A model generated the notes under the pieces. It was not told the origin of the DNA. It was given only the letters and a program-made list of their open reading frames with translations, and made no database searches. DNA of 64,000 bases. Source: a virus. Shown piece after piece: positions 59,980 through 64,000 of the stretch. Both the position numbers and the translations under genes were made by a program. Numbering within the stretch: position 1 is the stretch's first letter; each line of letters opens with the position of its first letter. The stretch is taken from positions 121,238 to 185,237 of IMG/VR virus record IMGVR_UViG_3300047562_003246. One strand, given 5' to 3'.

Positions 59980-60321
59980 ATGAGTACTCTCAAAAAGTTG
60001 AAAAACGCACAGAGGCATCAAAAACTTCGAACTGGGATTATCCGGATTGAGATCGCTAAAGCGCACAATCAAGCTGCAAAACGTATTCTCGAAACCACCG
60101 CAGCGGATCTGAGCAAAGACAAGCTTGTCAAGATGATTCTTTGGTCCATGAAGAGCAGAATCAATATGTCGGAAGTGCATGTGATCGCAGAAAGTATTGT
60201 CCGCAAGATTCGAGATGACATCATGCGAAACTCACAAGTCTCCGGCAGTCAGCTCATTACTGGCTTTACCTCTGAGGCTGTACTGCATTACAGCGAGACT
60301 CAGCAAGTTCAAGTTGCGTAG
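59980..60321 (+). CDS. Hypothetical basic helical protein
   Basis: A 113-residue basic, strongly helical protein with AAAGG upstream of the ATG. No motif recognised. The first half is Lys/Arg/Gln-rich and the second half mixes helix with a polar end. The TAG stop (60319-60321) is supplied by an interspersed 14-mer. Lies downstream of the zinc-finger gene by 23 bases. Confidence 0.6.
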   Translation: MSTLKKLKNAQRHQKLRTGIIRIEIAKAHNQAAKRILETTAADLSKDKLVKMILWSMKSRINMSEVHVIAESIVRKIRDDIMRNSQVSGSQLITGFTSEAVLHYSETQQVQVA

Positions 60322-60331
60322 GATCCTGCGC
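60318..60331 (+). repeat. Interspersed 14-mer, copy 11 (plus)
   Basis: Exact copy whose TAG is the stop codon of the upstream gene. Confidence 0.85.
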
Positions 60332-60479
60332 CGTGCAGGTACTATACAGTTTCGGTCGAAACCGCTTTGGGCGTCTATGCACCTAGCTAGTTCTCTAGTC
60401 TCTAGCATTATTTAGTTTTGTCCTCAGCGGTTTTGACCTTTTCCGTCAAAATTTACAAATACAGATAGGATCGTCTACA

Positions 60480-60848
60480 GTGAGCAAGAAAAACAAACGA
60501 GCAAAATCCCTAACAGTTTTCGATACAGACAGCATTGCGGAGTATTTCGAAGGCGGTCGGAAAGTGAACGACTTGACACAAAAAGTTGTTGACGTGGAGA
60601 TTGCGCTGGAGAGTTTGTTGGAGGCTTTACAGGAACAACAAAAGGCACTGGTCAAAAGACACGAAGATTGCGACTTGCCTGAAGAATTACGTCTTGACGC
60701 GTTCTGCCTAAGAATCTTTGATTCGAGATACATTCTCGTACGCAGCGGTAATTTCACAGAGATCACGCGTAAAGGACGCACTGTGGATTTGCAGGCCAGT
60801 AAAGAAACTCTTGCAAGGTATAAAGCAGTAACTGAGCTTGATAGCTAG
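60480..60848 (+). CDS. Hypothetical protein
   Basis: A 122-residue protein starting at GTG with ATAGGA upstream. It is helical and charged, with an acidic coiled-coil-like stretch (residues 30-60) and two Cys. The 158 bases before it hold a short hairpin (TTTTGAC/GTCAAAA, 60431-60451) but no ORF. No function recognised. Confidence 0.6.
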   Translation: MSKKNKRAKSLTVFDTDSIAEYFEGGRKVNDLTQKVVDVEIALESLLEALQEQQKALVKRHEDCDLPEELRLDAFCLRIFDSRYILVRSGNFTEITRKGRTVDLQASKETLARYKAVTELDS

Positions 60849-60906
60849 TTATCTATAATCACTTACTGAGCGTAGAAGTCTTCTATATCAGTGAGTTAAA
60901 CTAGCG

Positions 60907-62874
60907 ATGCCTGGATTACTGCAGCAAAAGAAAGCCTTGTTTGATCGTGATGTCAAAGTTAACTGGTCTCCAAGAGATCCGCATCCGATCACAGAGTGGT
61001 TTACGAGGAATCTAGGTAGGTTTCACAATCGGGACCTGCGTGATCTGTTTCAAGGAATGAAGCAGGCACGACCTGACAACTTGGACTACACGCAGGTCCA
61101 TATTGGTGATTTGATATTCAGCAAGCTCAAAGATAGAGCAGCTAACAACGCCAGAAACGAAGACTGGCTCAAATACCTATATGGTAAGACAGACGAAGAG
61201 ATCAAAAAGACACTTGCCACTGTTAAGGCTTCGATGCCTAACTCGGATTTGTATGAGTTAGCTTCAGATACAGTGAGTCTTCCAAGCAAGAATCCAGGCA
61301 TACTTATTCACGAACTTGGGCATGCGATTGACTTTAATGACAAAAAGCCAGGAGCTGTTAATAACTTCCTGAGAAGCCTGTATATCAAGTATGCTCCTAC
61401 GCTGCTTAAAGAACATCGTGGCTGGTCCAAAGGTATATCAGCCATGCAGGATTCTGTTCCGTTTACAAAGCTAGATGAAAACGAATATGCAGAAGCCATG
61501 CTTGATGCTGCTCAGGCAAGATATGCAGGTATGGGAAGTTACATCGGCGCAGACGCTGGTGGGCTCGGCGGAGCAGCTGCTGGTATCGAGGCTGTACGTA
61601 GGGTTCCAGGATTAAGACCTGTCGCTAGTAGTTCTCCAATAGCTACTGCATTTAATTACGGCTTAGCTGGTTTGCTGGGAGCAACCCTTGGTAGACCTTT
61701 TGGAGCGACAGGTGGACTGGAAACCGGCAAGTACTTAAGCAACTTCAGCGACGAAAAGAAACAGAGATTACTTGAGCAGTTCAAGCAAGAGTTTCTAGAT
61801 AAGCGATCAAGCACGCAGTTACTTAAAACAGCAGGCAGAGCCCTAGCTAATCGCATTGCTAAAGGAATGCTTTCGCAGAAAGATATTTCCAGAGCAGCGA
61901 AGCAATTACCTGATGGTGCTGTCAGGCAGATCAAACCTGTACCAGGCTTTATAGGTCCTTACCCCAAATATGTCATAGACGGCGCAAGAGGGCAGTTTAA
62001 CCTAGCTGATTCTGTGATTACAAATCAGGGTGGAGATAACTTTGCAGGTTTAGCCGTTAGGAAGATTCCGTTTAGGCATAATGAACGTGGTATGGAAGAT
62101 TACTACAGAGGCATGAAGCCGTTAGCAGCTTCGCTTAATCGTAAGTTTCATTCACTTGGAGGCGAAAGACATACGATTGCTCCTTTTCTAAGTTCAACCA
62201 AAAAAGGATTATTGCAGAGATTCGCAGATGGTCAGGGCAACTTAGACGCCGATCCGTTGATACAAAGAATTCTGGGAGATTTGCACGACGGTAATGTTGG
62301 TCCAAAAAATCAAGTACTCGACATGTCTGTGAAACGAAACTGGGACGCTGATGGAAAGATACCAAAAGCAACAAAGATCGAGTTTGGACGGCCAACAATT
62401 ATTGATGGTTCTGCTGGTTATTATGACTTTAAGTTAGATAAGTACGACAAAGACACAATTCGCAAATATTGGTTGTCTCGTACACCTGAACCTCCTCGAC
62501 CGCAAAGACCTGTTAGGTCCGCCCAACAGAGAATGCCAAATAACAGAGACAGCGAGAATTTTGATGAATTTGATGCGTGGCTACAGCGAAATAATTCATC
62601 ACCAGCAAACAGTTCTCCCGCAAGAATACCGTGGATGAACAGTTCAGGAGGTATACCTGTTAGACCTGCCCAACAAAATATGCCAAATATCTCAAGCAGT
62701 CAGCAATTTAATGACTTAATGAAATGGTTTCGAAGGGATAACTCATCAAAGTCCGTAGAGGTACTGTCTAACGAAGATGACTCGTTTGCTCGATTCTTTC
62801 GTGAACGACTAGATAAGCTTCTAAACAAATCACCTAACGTCTCTGCTGTATCGAATCAATCCCAGATAAGCTAG
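60907..62874 (+). CDS. Zincin-like metallopeptidase with hydrophobic middle and Gln/Asn/Pro-rich tail
   Basis: A 655-residue protein with an HELGH zinc-binding motif at 135-139 and a likely third ligand Glu in the EYAEAMLDA segment near 195, as in gluzincin-type HExxH...E proteases. Residues about 205-290 are Gly/Ala-rich and hydrophobic and may cross or insert into a membrane; the C-terminal third is Asn/Ser/Pro-rich low complexity. It could be a virion-associated peptidase that cuts host or phage proteins on entry; target unknown. A related HExxH protein follows six bases later. Confidence 0.7.
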   Translation: MPGLLQQKKALFDRDVKVNWSPRDPHPITEWFTRNLGRFHNRDLRDLFQGMKQARPDNLDYTQVHIGDLIFSKLKDRAANNARNEDWLKYLYGKTDEEIKKTLATVKASMPNSDLYELASDTVSLPSKNPGILIHELGHAIDFNDKKPGAVNNFLRSLYIKYAPTLLKEHRGWSKGISAMQDSVPFTKLDENEYAEAMLDAAQARYAGMGSYIGADAGGLGGAAAGIEAVRRVPGLRPVASSSPIATAFNYGLAGLLGATLGRPFGATGGLETGKYLSNFSDEKKQRLLEQFKQEFLDKRSSTQLLKTAGRALANRIAKGMLSQKDISRAAKQLPDGAVRQIKPVPGFIGPYPKYVIDGARGQFNLADSVITNQGGDNFAGLAVRKIPFRHNERGMEDYYRGMKPLAASLNRKFHSLGGERHTIAPFLSSTKKGLLQRFADGQGNLDADPLIQRILGDLHDGNVGPKNQVLDMSVKRNWDADGKIPKATKIEFGRPTIIDGSAGYYDFKLDKYDKDTIRKYWLSRTPEPPRPQRPVRSAQQRMPNNRDSENFDEFDAWLQRNNSSPANSSPARIPWMNSSGGIPVRPAQQNMPNISSSQQFNDLMKWFRRDNSSKSVEVLSNEDDSFARFFRERLDKLLNKSPNVSAVSNQSQIS

Positions 62875-62879
62875 CGAAA

Positions 62880-63821
62880 ATGTTCCAACAAATCAAAAAC
62901 AAATTGATAGCTGACTTTCAGCAAGAAACACTAAATAAGACCGCAGTGTCTGCACGCTGGGTAGCAAAAAGACTCAGCAATGCGGTTCGAGACAGGGAAA
63001 ATTTGACAACGCGTAGATTAGCACAAACACACAGTTTGCTAAATCGTTGGATCGACGGTGCACAGCGTAGGTCCTTTCGAGAAGTAAACACCAACAAAAC
63101 AAATTACCCAGGCAGACAAAAAGCTCTTGAGCTATTAAATAAGCACGTCGGTACTGAAATAGTAGATACACCGAAAAAACAACTACCACGTATGGTGGCT
63201 AACATACTTGGTGTGCCGATATTTAGTCGTTTCACGCCGCATTACAACATGCTTACTAAACGGATACAGCCAGGAAGATCATGGCCGTTTGCTTTGCACG
63301 AATATGGGCATTGGATGGACATGCGTAATCATAATCCTTTAACAGACACAGATTCTATCGGGCGTTACGGTCGAGAACTACTAGCTAATAGAAACGCGTT
63401 AAAAGCTAGGGACACACTAGAGCAACTTAATGTACCTGTTTCTAGTCGTCGTGAGTTATTTGATACTTACAAGAAAACACTAGAGACTTACAGACTAGAA
63501 GAACTACGTAAAGGACTATTACCCAGCTGGGTTAGTTTTTCTCCAGACGCCAGTTTGACCGCAAATAGTTTTGCAAAACCAAGAGCATACAGCGACGATG
63601 CTCCTAAATTTGTCAGAGCGTTACAGGATCGCGTTAACGATCGTTTTATGACAACAAGCGGTATGACTAGCGAAGGAGTAGACGAAAGAGCAAAGTTCCA
63701 ACACATAATGAACCTTGGTAAGGACTACTTCCAAAATAAAAGACCGTTATCGCAAAAAGTAAAGGATTTTTCAAGAAATTTAGACGGCAGATTCTTCCGA
63801 ACGCTATACAGAGAAGCATAA
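62880..63821 (+). CDS. Second zincin-like metallopeptidase
   Basis: A 313-residue protein with HEYGH at 140-144 in the segment WPFALHEYGHWMDMRN, paralogous in motif and layout to its upstream neighbour (basic N-terminal, then an HExxH core, then a helical basic tail) but without the Gly-rich membrane region. A third zinc ligand is not obvious. Likely derived from, or acting with, the larger gene. ATG is six bases after the previous stop. Followed by a strong terminator. Confidence 0.65.
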   Translation: MFQQIKNKLIADFQQETLNKTAVSARWVAKRLSNAVRDRENLTTRRLAQTHSLLNRWIDGAQRRSFREVNTNKTNYPGRQKALELLNKHVGTEIVDTPKKQLPRMVANILGVPIFSRFTPHYNMLTKRIQPGRSWPFALHEYGHWMDMRNHNPLTDTDSIGRYGRELLANRNALKARDTLEQLNVPVSSRRELFDTYKKTLETYRLEELRKGLLPSWVSFSPDASLTANSFAKPRAYSDDAPKFVRALQDRVNDRFMTTSGMTSEGVDERAKFQHIMNLGKDYFQNKRPLSQKVKDFSRNLDGRFFRTLYREA

Positions 63822-63852
63822 GTAGTCACTGAACATATCGTAAACTTTCATC

Positions 63853-63883
63853 GCCCTACTTCACAGTAGGGCTTTTTTTTTTT
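63853..63883 (+). terminator. Rho-independent terminator
   Basis: GCCCTACT pairs with AGTAGGGC (8 bp, TCAC loop), then eleven T residues (63873-63883). It lies about 17 bases before the next ATG. Confidence 0.92.
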
Positions 63884-63900
63884 ACACAAGGATATCCGTC

Positions 63901-64000
63901 ATGCCTAAACCAAAGTTTTCGTTCGGCAAATGGATTCTAGTTGCGATTAAAGCCAAGCAGCAATTAGTGATCACGCAAGACCAAGAGCACATGGATCGTT
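63901..64000 (+). CDS. Partial ORF running off the window end
   Basis: An ATG at 63901 opens a frame that continues to the end of the window (33 complete codons, no stop), encoding a basic N-terminus. It has ACAAGGATATCC upstream as a candidate ribosome site. Too short to identify. Confidence 0.6.
   Translation, partial: MPKPKFSFGKWILVAIKAKQQLVITQDQEHMDR

Noticed and set aside
3989-60331. GGATCC sites as cloning (BamHI) remnants
   Set aside because: The shared sequence extends to 14 bases, is spread over the whole window and lies in frame within essential genes, so it is natural.
1-64000. CRISPR arrays, integrase, insertion sequences or tRNA genes
   Set aside because: No direct-repeat arrays with spacers, transposase or integrase motifs, or cloverleaf sequences were seen on either strand by reading; a dedicated tRNA scan could still find a divergent one.

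Overview
This 64 kb window is a piece of a large double-stranded DNA tailed-phage genome, probably a jumbo phage. It carries a terminase large subunit, a portal protein, a full replication and recombination module, a phage-encoded multisubunit-type RNA polymerase, and dozens of short, tightly packed or overlapping unknown genes. No ribosomal RNA, tRNA, CRISPR array, integrase or insertion sequence was seen. Base composition looks like mid-40s percent GC by eye. The host is not proven. A Ycf46-like AAA ATPase preceded by a DUF2997 protein is a gene pair best known from cyanobacteria and some phages, so a cyanobacterial host is a reasonable guess, but HIP1 octamers (GCGATCGC) are too few to support it.

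Layout. 0-2 kb: terminase large subunit, the only minus-strand gene. 2-6.3 kb: small membrane proteins, a rolling-circle (HUH) Rep-like protein, then a C- and A-rich stretch with unknown genes and one frame-broken ORF. 6.4-25.6 kb: nucleic-acid module in one direction: RNase H, an Asp-rich protein, SbcD/Mre11-like nuclease, SbcC/Rad50-like ATPase, UvsW-like SF2 helicase, DnaB-like helicase, DnaG-like primase, family A DNA polymerase with an N-terminal uracil-glycosylase-like domain, an acidic-tailed candidate ssDNA-binding protein, and a RecA/UvsX-like recombinase. 25.6-34.7 kb: an acidic-tailed Lys-rich protein, a Nudix-domain protein, a RuvC-like resolvase and many unknowns. 34.7-48.8 kb: portal, a Ycf35-like(?)/DUF2997/Ycf46-like cassette, a gp88-like protein, and a run of glycine-rich, membrane-prone proteins, one of them fused to a 2H phosphoesterase-like domain. 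48.9-54 kb: an RNA polymerase polypeptide fusing beta to the N-terminal (RpoC1-like) part of beta-prime, followed by a P-loop protein. 54-60 kb: rIIB-like and rIIA-like pair, a structured intergenic RNA candidate, a Dam-type methylase and a zinc-finger protein. 60.9-63.8 kb: two adjacent HExxH zincin-like proteins. The window ends inside a new gene.

How it fits together. Polymerase, primase, helicase and SSB candidate would form a replisome independent of the host. SbcCD, RecA, UvsW-like helicase, RNase H and RuvC would support recombination-dependent replication and resolution of the concatemers that the terminase and portal package. The phage RNA polymerase would transcribe some gene classes.

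The most striking unexplained signals are: (1) an interspersed 14-mer, GTAGGATCCTGCGC, with 11 exact copies in both orientations plus three related sites, lying in frame inside essential genes or forming the stop codon of others; (2) the beta/beta-prime fusion that ends where cyanobacterial RpoC1 ends, with the RpoC2 part absent from the window; (3) a 2H phosphoesterase-like domain on a membrane-type protein; (4) twin zincins; (5) a pseudoknotted intergenic RNA candidate; (6) ten terminator-like hairpins placed only 15-36 nt upstream of start codons.
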